A stretch of DNA of 64,000 nucleotides from Paracoccus sp. MA (GTDB taxonomy: Bacteria > Pseudomonadota > Alphaproteobacteria > Rhodobacterales > Rhodobacteraceae), in assembly GCF_020990385.1 (NCBI RefSeq), contig NZ_CP087597.1, positions 767,001 to 831,000 of the forward strand. Direction: 5' to 3'. The notes under the pieces are model-generated. The model did not search any database, had not been told where the DNA came from, and worked only from the letters and a program-made list of their open reading frames with translations. This document shows, piece after piece, positions 50,736 to 59,500 of the stretch. Within the stretch, counting starts at the first letter, position 1, and every line of letters begins with the position of its first letter. Made by a program: the position numbers and the translations under genes.

Positions 50736-51531
50736 GGGAGTATCCTGAATTCTGTGTATCTGGCCCGTCCCATGGGGTTTCAGATACTCAAGCGGAGAAG
50801 CGCTCGCCGAGCATTATGGCGAACTGGTTGCGGGCCGCAAACCATTCCCGGACGTTGCAGCCATCTTTCTCGAAGCTGCGGATCGCCAGGTAGATCAGCC
50901 TGGTGGCGGCATCATCGGTCGGGAACGAGCCGCGTGTCTTGATCGATTTCCGGATCACGCGGTTCAGGCTCTCGATGGCGTTGGTTGTATAAACCACCTT
51001 TCGGATTGCCGGATCGAAGGCGAGGAACGGGATCACCTCCTGCCACGACCGCCGCCAGGCCGGGGCAATGGAGGCGTATTTCGCGGCCCATTTCCCCTCG
51101 AAAGCATCGCGCTCGCCGGCGGCCATGTCGGCGGTCGTGGCCCCGTAGATCCGGCGCAGGTCGGCCGCCACCGCCTCGCGGTCCTTCCATGAGCAGAAGT
51201 TCAGGCTGTGGCGAACCAGATGCATCGAGCCATGGGAACGCCACTGGTCCGAAAGACCATGGCGAGGGCAGGCCTGGACCATGGTCTCCGGAAAGGCAGC
51301 GGTGATCGCCTCAGGAAAGCCCTTCAGCCCGTCCACGACCGCGATCAGGATGTCCTGGAGCCCGCGGTTCTTCAGTTCGTTCATCACCGAGAGCCAGAAT
51401 TTGGCGCCCTCATTCTCCGCGGTCCACAGGCCCAGAACCTCGCGCAGGCCGTCGCGGGTGACGCCCAAGCCCCCCTAGACGGCCTTGTTCTTCACTGTCC
51501 GGCTGCCGGCATCGCGGATCTTCACCCGCGT
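50736..51531 (-). mobile_element. IS256-family (mutator) remnant
   Basis: The outer end is probably the AT-rich segment around 50736-50758 (GAATTCTGTGTA), typical of mutator-type termini. The other end is cut by the IS3 remnant whose terminal repeat starts at 51532. Only the last part of the transposase remains. Confidence 0.65.
50788..51531 (-). pseudogene. IS256-family transposase, 3' part with in-frame stop
   Basis: Reads as the C-terminal two thirds of a mutator transposase (full length about 400 residues). Visible are VKIRDAGSRTVKNKAV, then a TAG stop where a tyrosine is expected (51474-51476), then LGVTRDGLREVLGLW, the VVDGLKGFPEAI aspartate block, VVYTTNAIESLNRVIRK and RFSA at the end. 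The 5' part is lost at the IS3 junction. Non-functional. Confidence 0.85.
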
Positions 51532-52120
51532 TGAATAGCCCCGAGTTTCTTAGACGCCTTCACGTCTCATCATCTGCCGTCGCTCGAACTCGGCGGGCGA
51601 CAGCATCCCGTTCTTCGCATGCTTGCGCTTCGAGTTGTAGAACATCTCGATGTAATCGAACACGTCCTGCCTTGCCTCTTCGCGTGTCCGGTAGGTTCTT
51701 CGCCTGATCCGTTCGCGCTTGAGCAGGTTGAAGAAGCTTTCGGCGACGGCGTTGTCGTGACAGTTGCCGCGGCGGCTCATCGAATGCTCAAGATTGTGGG
51801 CGCGCAGGAAGGCAGCCCAGTCCATGCTGGTGAACTGGCTACCCTGATCGGAATGGATCAACACCTTGCTCTTCGGCTTGCGCCGCCAGACGGCCATCAG
51901 CAAGGCCTGCAGGACGACATCTGTTGTCTGGCGGCTCTGCATCGACCAGCCGACCACACGCCGGGAGTAGAGGTCGATGACCACAGCAAGATAGGCAAAG
52001 CCCTCCTGCGTTCGGATATAGATAATATCAGTCACCCAAACCCTGTCTGGCGCCTCGACGTCGAACTGCCGATCAAGCGTGTTGTCGACCACGATCGACG
52101 GCTTGCCGCCATAGCGGCCG
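51532..52120 (-). mobile_element. IS3-family remnant, one end only
   Basis: The terminal repeat TGAATAGCCCCGAGTTTC begins at 51532, similar to IS3-group ends that begin TGAACCGCCCCGG. The other end is missing: at about 52118 the sequence switches to an ISL3 fragment. Confidence 0.7.
51550..52120 (-). pseudogene. IS3-family transposase OrfB, C-terminal part
   Basis: About 190 residues of the DDE integrase domain remain: VWVTDIIYIRTQEGFAYLAVVIDLYSRRVVGW (51950-52045), LIHSDQGSQFTS, SRRGNCHDNAVAESFFNLLKRE and YIEMFYNSKRKH. All three catalytic acids (D, D, E) are present. The N-terminal half and OrfA are gone, replaced by unrelated sequence, so the frame open to 52263 is chimeric. Confidence 0.88.
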
Positions 52121-52262
52121 CGTTGCGGGAGTCCTGGTCGAACGGGCAGACCGAGGGTCAGATCAATCGCCTGAAGACGCTGAAACGCCAGATGTATGGC
52201 CGTGCAAATATCGATTTGCTCCGGGCAAGGGTAACCGTCCGGCCTGACCGCTACCCGTTCCA
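52118..52262 (+). pseudogene. ISL3-family transposase, C-terminal fragment
   Basis: On the plus strand about 38 residues match the end of ISL3 transposases: SWSNGQTEGQINRLKTLKRQ followed by MYGRANIDLLRAR. It is flanked by the IS3 fragment on the left and the IS66 fragment on the right, and nothing else of the element remains. Confidence 0.7.
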
Positions 52263-52484
52263 TCGCCAGGGCAGCAGGTCGTCGACCTTGGTGATCCTGT
52301 AGTCTGGGATGCGGGCGATGGTGTCGGCGAGCCAGGCGCGGGATCGATTGCGTTGAGCTTGGCGGTTTCGATCAGCGTGTAGGCGATGGCAGCTGTCTTG
52401 CCGCCCGCTTCTGATCCGAAGAAGAGGTAGTTCTTCCGCCCGAGGGCTATGGCGCGCATTGCGCGTTCGGCGGCGTTGTTATCG
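52258..52484 (-). pseudogene. IS66 transposase TnpC, C-terminal piece
   Basis: Encodes NNAAERAMRAIALGRKNYLF, SEAGGKTAAIAYTLIETAKLN and, after a frameshift near 52340, WLADT...ARIPDYRITKVDDLLPWRWN. This is the canonical C-terminus of TnpC. The other piece lies beyond the IS110-family insertion. Confidence 0.8.
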
Positions 52485-53951
52485 GGCATGCTGTTCTCGG
52501 CGCCCATCGAACAGCACGCGACTCTGACCTGGTCATGGTAGAGTTGCCGTGTCGGGACAGGGGCGTCGGAGTGCGAAGAAGCGGGCAGGCCGAATTGACT
52601 TTGAGCTGCGAGCTCGCGTTGTTATCTGGCCGCCCCTGCGACTATCCCGTCTGCGCTGTGAGCGCGTATCCGTAGATGTCGCACAGCCCGCGCACTCCTC
52701 CATCGGCAACAGGGAGGATTTTGCATGCGATCCATAGGAATGGATGTTCATCGAAGCTTCGCGCAGGTTGCGATCCTTGAGGATGGAAGCACGACAGATG
52801 TCAGGATCGATCTTGATCATGACGCGGTGGTGGCTTTCGGACAGACCCTGCGTCCGGATGACGAGGTCGTTCTGGAGGCGACGGGCAATACTGCGGCCAT
52901 CGTCAGGCTTCTGACTCCTTTTGTGGCGCGGGTCGTCATCGCAAACCCGCTGCAGGTGAAGGCCATCGCCCATGCGCGGGTCAAGACCGACAAGGTGGAC
53001 GCCAGAATCCTGGCGCAGCTTCATGCCGCAGGCTTCCTGCCGGAGGTCTGGGCCGCAGATGACCGGACGCTGAATCTGCGGCGCCTCGTTTCCGAACGCG
53101 CAGCGGCGGTGAGATCGATCCGCCGGGTCAAGAGCCGGGTCCAGGCTGTCCTGCATGCGAACCTCGTCGCCAAATATGCCGGACACCTGTTCGGCAAAGG
53201 CGGCAGGCGATGGCTGGCCTCGGCACCGCTGCCGAAGGCAGAGCGCGATCTGCTGATCAGGCATCTGGATGAACTGGACTGGCTGGAAGGGAAGCTGGCG
53301 AAACTGGATCAGGCACTGGCGGGTATCGCGCTCGACGACAGCCGCATGCGCAAGTTGATGAGCATCGCCGGCATCAATGTTGCGGTCGCCACGGCGGTCA
53401 TTGCCGCGATCGGCGACATCTCCCGCTTCTCCGCACCCGATCGCCTTGCAAGCTATTTCGGGCTGACACCCCGGATCCGGCAGTCCGGCGATCGCGGCGC
53501 CATCCATGGTCGGATCTCGAAGCAGGGGAATACGATCGGGCGCACCATGCTGATAGAGGCCGCTTGGTCGGCCGCTTCCATGCCGGGACCGCTGCGGGCC
53601 TTCTTTCTCCGGATCAAGGATCGCAAGGGGCACAACGTCGCCGCCGTCGCGACCGCGCGCAAGATTGCAGCGTTGATCTGGCAGCTGCTGACAAAGGAGG
53701 CCCCCTATCGATGGGCGCGACCGGCCTTCGTCGCGATGAAGATGCGGAAACTCGAGTTGCGCGCCGGTGCCCCACGGGCTCATGGACCAGCAGGTCCGGG
53801 CCACGACTATTGGATCAAGGAAATTCGTCACCGAGAGATGGAACTCGTCGCGCAGGCGGAAGCGGCCTATGCCCGCATGGCCCAAACGTGGAGAGACAAG
53901 CCACCAAAACCGCACAAGGTCTGAGAAAGGGGCTGTTCAACAACATCCGTG
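52485..53951 (+). mobile_element. IS110-family insertion sequence, apparently complete
   Basis: About 1.47 kb inserted in IS66 tnpC. Boundaries come from where the tnpC reading breaks and resumes; TCG is shared by both edges, so either edge may shift by 3 bp. It lacks long terminal inverted repeats, as usual for IS110. A 240-bp leader precedes the transposase. Confidence 0.7.
52725..53924 (+). CDS. IS110-family DEDD transposase
   Basis: A 399-residue transposase, full length. The N-terminal RuvC-like domain begins MRSIGMDVHRSFAQVAILE and has VVLEATGN and TDKVDARILAQL, which supply the DEDD acids. The C-terminal transposase_20 domain has LMSIAGINVAVATAVIAAIGD and RLASYFGLTPRIRQSGDRGA with the catalytic serine region ISKQGNTIGRTMLIEAAW. 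A GGGAGGA site precedes the ATG. Probably functional. Confidence 0.9.
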   Translation: MRSIGMDVHRSFAQVAILEDGSTTDVRIDLDHDAVVAFGQTLRPDDEVVLEATGNTAAIVRLLTPFVARVVIANPLQVKAIAHARVKTDKVDARILAQLHAAGFLPEVWAADDRTLNLRRLVSERAAAVRSIRRVKSRVQAVLHANLVAKYAGHLFGKGGRRWLASAPLPKAERDLLIRHLDELDWLEGKLAKLDQALAGIALDDSRMRKLMSIAGINVAVATAVIAAIGDISRFSAPDRLASYFGLTPRIRQSGDRGAIHGRISKQGNTIGRTMLIEAAWSAASMPGPLRAFFLRIKDRKGHNVAAVATARKIAALIWQLLTKEAPYRWARPAFVAMKMRKLELRAGAPRAHGPAGPGHDYWIKEIRHREMELVAQAEAAYARMAQTWRDKPPKPHKV

Positions 53952-53954
53952 TCG

Positions 53955-55218
53955 AGCTCGAGGATGCCGTGATCAAGGTAGGGGGCAGGCGCTCCATGCG
54001 AGTTAGCGCATAGCGGATGGCGGCCGCGAGTGGGGATTTACCCGAGATCGTGGTGAGCTGCATGGCCAGCCAGACCTCGAGATCGTCGAAGACCGGGGCG
54101 GCATGGGCGCGGCGGAGTTGCGCGCGAGGGTCAGGCGGCGAGCCTCGGGCCTCCTTCTCGACGGCGTAGAGCTGGGCGATCCGGGCGATGGCCTCTTCGG
54201 CGATGGGGGACGCCTGCGACCGGTGGATGTCGACGAACTTGCGCCGGACATGAGCCATGCAGGCAACTTCGCGGATGGCTCCGGAGCGATAGAGGTCCTC
54301 GAACCCGGCATAGCCATCGGCATGCATCCAGCCGCGGAACCGGGCGAGGTGATCCTTGGGGTGCTGGCCCTTCCGGTCGCCGGAGAACCGATACCATGCC
54401 GCTGGTGGAGCATCCCCGCCCCAGGGGCGCTCGTCACGGGCATAGGTCCAGAGCCGCGCGGTCTGGGTCTTGCCGGTGCCCGGCGCCAGCATCTGAACGG
54501 GCGTGTCATCCACGAAGATCGCTTCGGCCGACAGGACATGGCGCCCGATGGCCTCGGACAGCGGTTCCAGCAGGGCGGTGGTCTTGCCGACCCAGTCCGC
54601 CAGAGTAGAGCGGTCGAGGTCGATACCTTCGCGCTCGAAGATCTGGCTCTGGCGATAGAGGGGAAGATGGTCGGCATATTTACTGGCCAGGACATGGGCC
54701 AGCAGGCCAGGCCCGGGACGGCCGCGCTCGATGGGGCGCGTCGGCAGCGGGGCCTGGACGAACCGTTCGCAGCAGGCGCAGGTCAGCCGGGGCCGCACGA
54801 TCCGGTTCACGATGAAGCGTCCCGGCACATACTCCAGCTCTTCGGTCACATCCTCGCCGATCCGGCGCAGCCGCCCGCCGCAATCGGCGCAGGCCTCGGC
54901 GCCCGGGGTCAGTTCCACTTCCATCCGCGGGATGTGATCCGGGATCGGCCGGCGCTTGGGGCGGTCCTTCTCCTCGATGTCCGGCAGCTTCATCCGCGCC
55001 GTCATCGCGGCAGCGGCGATCTCGCTGGTCTCGAGCGCCAGTTGCAGCTGCTCGGCCGTCCCCGACGAGGCTCCGAACCGCTGCGCCCGGTGCCCGGCCA
55101 ACTGGTGGCGCAGCTTCTCGATCAGGATCGCCTGCGCCTTCACCTCGGCCAGAAGCCGCGCGGTGAAGCTGCGAAGCTCCTCGGGGTCGTCCGGCAGGGT
55201 CAGGGTGTGATCGAGCAT
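53955..55218 (-). pseudogene. IS66 transposase TnpC, N-terminal and central part
   Basis: Contains the coiled-coil start (EKLRHQLAGHRAQRFGASSG), the zinc-finger-like CADCGGRLRRIGEDVTEELEY and CACC, the LPLYRQSQIFEREGIDLDRSTLADWVG region and the DDE core (VDDTPVQML, HADGYAGFEDL). A one-base deletion near 53985 shifts the frame just before the IS110-family insertion. The open frame continuing to 53815 is chimeric with that insertion. Confidence 0.85.
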
Positions 55219-55277
55219 GGGAGAAGTCTATCTCACGGGATTCCTTGTGGGAATCCTGCGATTGCATGCCCCTTGGA

Positions 55278-55625
55278 TTAGCCTGCCGCCAAGGGCCTCC
55301 AGGTCCGCTCCGGCGCGCGCCAGTCGATCCCTTCCAGGAGCATCGACAGCTGCGCCGGCGTCAGCGCCACCTTGCCTTCCTTCGCCGAGGGCCAGACGAA
55401 CCGTCCCTTCTCCAGCCGCTTCATGAACATGCAGGCCCCCTGGCCATCCCACCAGATCACCTTCACTAGATCGCCCCGGCGACCGCGGAACACGAACAGA
55501 TGCCCGGCGAACGGGTCCTGCTTCAGCACGGCCTCGGCCTGCGCCGCGAGCGCTGCAAAGCCCTTGCGCATGTCCGTCACCCCGGCCGCCAGCCAGACCC
55601 TCGTAGTGGCCGGAACCGGGATCAC
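55278..55625 (-). CDS. tnpB: IS66 accessory protein TnpB
   Basis: A 115-residue IS66 Orf2 protein, intact. It shows [41 protein letters not shown] and the [15 protein letters not shown] block. It overlaps the tnpA stop by 4 bp. Confidence 0.92.
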   Translation of the reverse strand: MIPVPATTRVWLAAGVTDMRKGFAALAAQAEAVLKQDPFAGHLFVFRGRRGDLVKVIWWDGQGACMFMKRLEKGRFVWPSAKEGKVALTPAQLSMLLEGIDWRAPERTWRPLAAG

Positions 55626-55912
55626 GCCGTGAGACCCCGGATCAGCCGCGCCAGCGCCTCGGGATCATAGCTCCCGCTGATCCGCATCCGGTGACCGCCG
55701 GCCAGCTCGATCTCGATGCGGTTCTCGGCGACAGGCGCTGCCGCAGGTGCTTGCTCTTCCGCGACTATCTCTACCGGCAAAAACCGCGCCTCCTCCGACG
55801 AGGCCGGAACCGACGCCGGGTCGGGCGCAAAGCGGGGATCGCGCAACCACTTGAAGATCAGGTTCGCATTGACCGCGTAGCGTCGCGCCACCTGCGCTAG
55901 GCTCTGTTGCAT
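55622..55912 (-). pseudogene. IS66 accessory protein TnpA, 5'-truncated by IS5
   Basis: About 92 residues of TnpA remain, from the end of its helix-turn-helix (QVARRYAVNANLIFKWLRD) to the C-terminal [26 protein letters not shown]. The apparent start MQQS is encoded by the terminal repeat of the neighbouring IS5 element, so the true N-terminus is missing. Confidence 0.8.
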
Positions 55913-56949
55913 AACTCAGGTGATGGGCGCGGTTACCCCCTCCCCGGACAGACTTATCCTACAGCTTCCGTGACCGGGATGCCGAGCGCGGTGTAGCCGT
56001 TCAGGACGGCGATGCGGATCTGGAACTCGGCGACCTGACGGTCGAAGTCCCTTGCCATGAGCCGCTGGCCCAGCAGTTTGACACAATGCATCTTCGTCTC
56101 GATGCGGCTCCGGCGGTGGTATCCACTCCATCGTCGCCACAGGGTGCGGCCGAGATACCTGGACGCCCGGAGGGCCTCGTTGCGCGCGACGGCTCCAGCG
56201 GTGATGGTCTTCCAGGTCTTCGCGTTCCTGCGCGGTGGGATGACGGCATGGGCTCCGCGATCTGCAATCGCATCGTGGCACTTGCGCGTGTCGTAGGCGC
56301 CATCTGCCGTGACGCTACCGATTTCCTGGTCCTCCGGGATCTGGTCGAGAAGGTCAGGTAGGATCGGCGCATCGCCGACGTTGCTCCCGGTGATCTCGAC
56401 AGCCCGGATCTCTAGCGTTTCCTCGTCGATCCCAAGGTGGATCTTGCGCCAGACCCGCCGTTTGGGGCCACCATGCTTGCGAGCGTGCCACTCGCCTTCG
56501 CCCTCGACCTTGATTCCTGTGCTGTCGATCAGCAGGTGCAGCGGCCCTTTGGAGCCGCGATACGGGATGTTCACAGCCAAGGTCTTCTGGCGGCGGGACA
56601 GTGTGCTGAAGTCAGGCACCGTCCCGTCGAGGCCAACCAGACGCAGCAGGCTCTCGACGAACCCGGTCGTCTGCCGGAGCGCCATGCCGAATAGCACCTT
56701 CATCGTCAGGCAGCTCTGAATGGCAGTATCGCTGTAGGTCTGCTGGCGGCCACGCCTCCCCGTCGGCACGGCATCCCAGCTCATCTCGGGGTCGAACCAG
56801 ATCGTCAGCGAGCCCCGGCGCTTGAGCGCTTCATTGTAGGCTGGCCAGTTTCTGGTCCTGTAGGTTGGCGGTGTGGGTCTGCTCATACATCACAGCTACC
56901 ACCCTGGATTCACGATCTGAATCCCTGACGGGATTTGTGCAACAGAGCC
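55900..56949 (-). mobile_element. IS5-family insertion sequence, complete
   Basis: Terminal inverted repeats GGCTCTGTTGCA (55900-55911) and TGCAACAGAGCC (56938-56949) bound a 1050-bp element with one transposase gene. Flanking bases (CTA left, GAT right) do not show a target duplication, which suggests a deletion next to the element after insertion. Confidence 0.88.
55954..56886 (-). CDS. IS5-family transposase
   Basis: A 310-residue DDE transposase, intact. Visible are the N-terminal RNWPAYNEALKRRGSLTIWFD, LLIDSTGIKV (first Asp), VTADGAYDTRKCHDAIADRGA (second Asp) and RRSRIETKMHCVKLLGQRL (Glu). It ends 54 bp inside the element's left terminal repeat. Confidence 0.92.
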   Translation of the reverse strand: MSRPTPPTYRTRNWPAYNEALKRRGSLTIWFDPEMSWDAVPTGRRGRQQTYSDTAIQSCLTMKVLFGMALRQTTGFVESLLRLVGLDGTVPDFSTLSRRQKTLAVNIPYRGSKGPLHLLIDSTGIKVEGEGEWHARKHGGPKRRVWRKIHLGIDEETLEIRAVEITGSNVGDAPILPDLLDQIPEDQEIGSVTADGAYDTRKCHDAIADRGAHAVIPPRRNAKTWKTITAGAVARNEALRASRYLGRTLWRRWSGYHRRSRIETKMHCVKLLGQRLMARDFDRQVAEFQIRIAVLNGYTALGIPVTEAVG

Positions 56950-57112
56950 GATGAGAGTGCGGGATATCCGTCACGCGCCGCTGCTGCTGATCCCGGTCTC
57001 GCTGGAACGTGGCACGGCCGGGGAACGGTTCCGCCTGCGGGCACGACCAGAGGATTTCGCGACAAACCTGTCGCTCGAGAATGTCCTGGATCCGATTCAT
57101 GGGATTCGGCTG
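56950..57112 (+). pseudogene. internal fragment of a DUF4011-type helicase-associated protein
   Basis: Directly after the IS5 end, one plus-strand frame reads RVRDIRHAPLLLIPVSLERG, then FRLRARPEDFATNLSLE and HGIRL. This resembles the DUF4011 region of large superfamily 1 helicases (DUF4011/DUF3320 proteins). Only about 50 of more than 1,000 residues survive, cut by IS5 on the left and by the ATPase fragment on the right. Identification rests on the APLLLIPV...NLSLE pattern. Confidence 0.5.
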
Positions 57113-57807
57113 AGAGGCTCCGGCAGCAAGTTGGCATCGTTGGAGGTCAGCACCCAGCCGATCCAGCCCATATCGAAGGGGAGTTCATGATAGGGACAGG
57201 TCCAGCGTCGGGCCGTCGAGGGCTCGAGCAGCGGCAGCAAGGCGGAGGGGAGGTCGAAGACGCTGCCTTTCATGGAAATGGGCCTGCCGGCCTTTTCGAT
57301 TTCATCGATTACCGCGATGGGGTTGCCCACCTTGTGCCGGAGCATGTCTGACAGCACTCGGCCCGGCGCTGAGTTGCCCCAGTCGCGCTGCGCCCCCACG
57401 ATGCCGAAGCTGGCGCTCTCGTTCGTGGCGTCGATCTCGATGATCGACGTGCCGAGCAGGTTCGCCAGATGGCGTGCCCAAGCCGATTTGCCGATGCCCG
57501 GAGGGCCGTCCAGGAGCAGCGGCTCCAGTCTGACACCGGGAAGGCCATCGCGGACCGAGCGGCGCAACGACCACCAGACGGACTCGGAAGCAGGGGTGAG
57601 CCAGGGGAGTTCACCGTGCAACCGGACCGCGATCTCGTCGGCATGGGCTTCCGAAACGATGCCGACGAGCCGGACACCGTCGTGCAGCTTTTTCAGCCGG
57701 GCACGGTCTTCGATCTTCAGGCGGTCGAACCCGCTGATCGCGTTCCGCGGCTCCATGATACGCTTGATCCGTCGACGGATCCGGTGCCGGTCAGCGATAC
57801 GGATCAT
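57097..57807 (-). pseudogene. AAA ATPase (Lon-like AAA module), C-terminally truncated
   Basis: A frame of 236 residues. An arginine-rich N-terminus is followed by an AAA domain with Walker A LLLDGPPGIGKSAWARHLA (about 97-115), Walker B IAVIDEIEKAG (164-174) and sensor WVLTSNDANLLPEPL. The frame ends right at the point where an AAA domain would continue with its arginine-finger/lid region, at the junction with the DUF4011 fragment, so the C-terminus is lost. The start overlaps the preceding small gene by ATGA. It resembles Lon in the core but has no protease part. Confidence 0.7.
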
Positions 57808-57968
57808 GGGGGCTCTTCGGTTTCCGGCTCAGTGCGCTCCCAGGCTTTATCGGCGAAAGGGTCCACGCCGCACAGTTTACCCAAATGCCGGAGGAACCGA
57901 TCCTCGAGCGACGCGAGCGTTTCTTCGGGGTTGAAAGTCCGGACGAGAAGGAACGGGATGCGCGACAT
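57804..57968 (-). CDS. small protein (54 aa) coupled to the AAA ATPase
   Basis: A short gene with a textbook ribosome site (AAAGGA seven bases before the ATG at 57968). Its stop overlaps the ATPase start (ATGA). It reads MSRIPFLLVRTFNPEETLAS and continues with an acidic, helix-prone tail ending ETEEPP. Not recognised. Tight coupling to the ATPase suggests an adaptor or partner. It seems intact, whereas the ATPase is broken. Confidence 0.6.
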   Translation of the reverse strand: MSRIPFLLVRTFNPEETLASLEDRFLRHLGKLCGVDPFADKAWERTEPETEEPP

Positions 57969-58948
57969 GCGGGATTCCTTTCGGCAAAGTGCGACCGGCG
58001 GCCGGCAAACACTTGGCCAGGCAGTAAGTCAGGATTAGATGGCTGCAGGGCAGGGGTCGCACGGACGAATGCCGGCGGGTTTTCACCCGGCGCATGTGAG
58101 CGGGAATATGATCGGGGCAGGGTGGTGATTGCGCCAGGACCATGAGAGGGCGTTGTTGGCCCTGACGCCTGCCAGCAAAGCCTTGATGAAACTCATGTTG
58201 CGGCATCGCAATCACCTTCGAGACACGGCTCCGCCGTTCGGAAAAGCGGCACTTTCCGGCGGAATTGGGAGGGTTCGGAAACTCCGAAGATCCGGCAGCC
58301 GTCAGGCCGCGCCACCGCTCCGGAACGGATTAACACGACCTTGCCGGGCCTTGCCTCGGTGGTCAACGGGCCGGGTCCGGGCCTGGGCGGCAAATCACGG
58401 CCACAAGCGGTGATTGAGCGTTTCCAACCAATGCATTGAAATTACTTGATTATGCAAAGATCAGTCGAAGCGGTGGACAATAATTGGTTGTAGCAAGGAC
58501 AAAAAAGGGGCCCGAACGGTCATTATTTCGGTTGTTCGACATCTACCTGAGTTCCACACCTGAAATATCGATAATCCAAATTATGTCATCAATTGTCATG
58601 CCAGGTCGGCTTGGCCTTCACGTCGGTCGATGCGGCCTGAGCTTGGCCAAGCCTCGGGCTCATGTACGGACCACGTTCGACCCGCCACGCAAGCAGCAAG
58701 GCTTCCGGCTCTGGCCAGAAGCGACCGGGCAAGCGCGCTGGCGCTGGCCCGGAAGACTGTTGCTCAGCCGCGGCGCAGCTGTTCGAGCAATGCCGCCACA
58801 GGGTGGCCTGCGAGAAACCATTGCAGCATGGCGGCGTCGTGTGGGCCGGCGCCTCTTTCTTTCCGCGCTTGCGCATCCTAGTCTGCACAGGCGAATCCAC
58901 CACCTTCCGCTGCCCTGACAGGCAAAGGCCGCAACCCGAGGAGATCAG
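57969..58948. other. 980-bp region without supportable genes
   Basis: It lies between the broken ATPase operon and a thioredoxin-fold gene. The part 58420-58600 is markedly AT-rich compared with the window and should include a promoter for one side. Frames here are short, lack good RBS and have low-complexity or arginine/proline-rich translations. It may hold decayed sequence from the deleted locus; nothing is identifiable. Confidence 0.5.
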
Positions 58949-59500
58949 ATGGCCGTTCGTCCTCCCGTCTGCGATTTTGGCGCCAAGGCGCCGGATTTCA
59001 CCCTGCCGGACCCCGATGGGCATCTGGTGTCGTTCCGCGACATCGCCGGACCGCGCGGCACGCTGGTCATGTTCATCTGCAACCATTGCCCCTATGTGCA
59101 GGCCGTCATCGACCGCATCCAGCGCGACGCGGCCCAATTGCAGCAGCGCGGCATCGGCGTCGTGGCGATCTCGGCCAACGATGTCAGCGAATATCCGCAG
59201 GACGCGCCCGAGCACATGAAGGCCGAGGCGCTGAAGCACGGCTTCACCTTTCCTTATCTCTATGACGAAAGCCAGGACATCGCGCGCGCCTATGGCGCCG
59301 AATGCACGCCGGATTTCTTCGGCTACAATGCCGAAGGCGAGCTGCAGTATCGCGGCCGGCTGGACGCCTCGGGCCGCAACCCGGCGCCGCCGGATGCGCG
59401 GCGCGACCTGTTCGAGGCCATGGCGCAGATCGCCGAAACCGGGCAGGGTCCGCGCGAACAGGTGCCCTCGATGGGCTGCTCGATCAAATGGAAGGCGTGA
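58949..59500 (+). CDS. thioredoxin-fold (AhpC/TSA-like) protein
   Basis: A 183-residue cytoplasmic protein. It begins like a peroxiredoxin (CDFGAKAPDFTLPDPDG) and has the redox site FICNHCPYVQAVIDR, a CxxC-P motif near residues 44-48. The C-terminal half has YGAECTPDFFGYNAEGEL with the cis-proline loop. This is the thioredoxin-like family with CNHCPY, of unclear substrate. AGGAGA precedes the start. It is directly followed by gph. Confidence 0.85.
   Translation: MAVRPPVCDFGAKAPDFTLPDPDGHLVSFRDIAGPRGTLVMFICNHCPYVQAVIDRIQRDAAQLQQRGIGVVAISANDVSEYPQDAPEHMKAEALKHGFTFPYLYDESQDIARAYGAECTPDFFGYNAEGELQYRGRLDASGRNPAPPDARRDLFEAMAQIAETGQGPREQVPSMGCSIKWKA

Larger units (their letters stand above)
52258..55899 (-). 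mobile_element. IS66-family element split by an IS110-family insertion
   Basis: One IS66 copy can be reassembled: tnpA (cut), tnpB and tnpC on the minus strand, with the last part of tnpC at 52258-52484. If 52485-53951 is removed, the tnpC reading is restored across the join as ELD-NNAAERAMR. The 5' end is cut by the IS5 element at 55900 and the 3' end joins the ISL3 fragment. Confidence 0.75.

Noticed and set aside
49164..50773. Long frames on both strands through the repeat array, giving repeated ARVKPD or FTRARER peptides
   Set aside because: Every frame is open because the repeat lacks stops. None has an RBS and the peptides change frame between copies, so a repeat protein is unlikely.
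52163..52507. Single 114-residue gene on the minus strand
   Set aside because: It is a chimera: the end of IS66 tnpC read through a frameshift into ISL3 sequence, with its apparent start inside the IS110-family element.
58129..58413. Plus-strand frame in the 58-kb gap
   Set aside because: No RBS, no recognisable motif, basic low-complexity translation; probably decayed or non-coding sequence.
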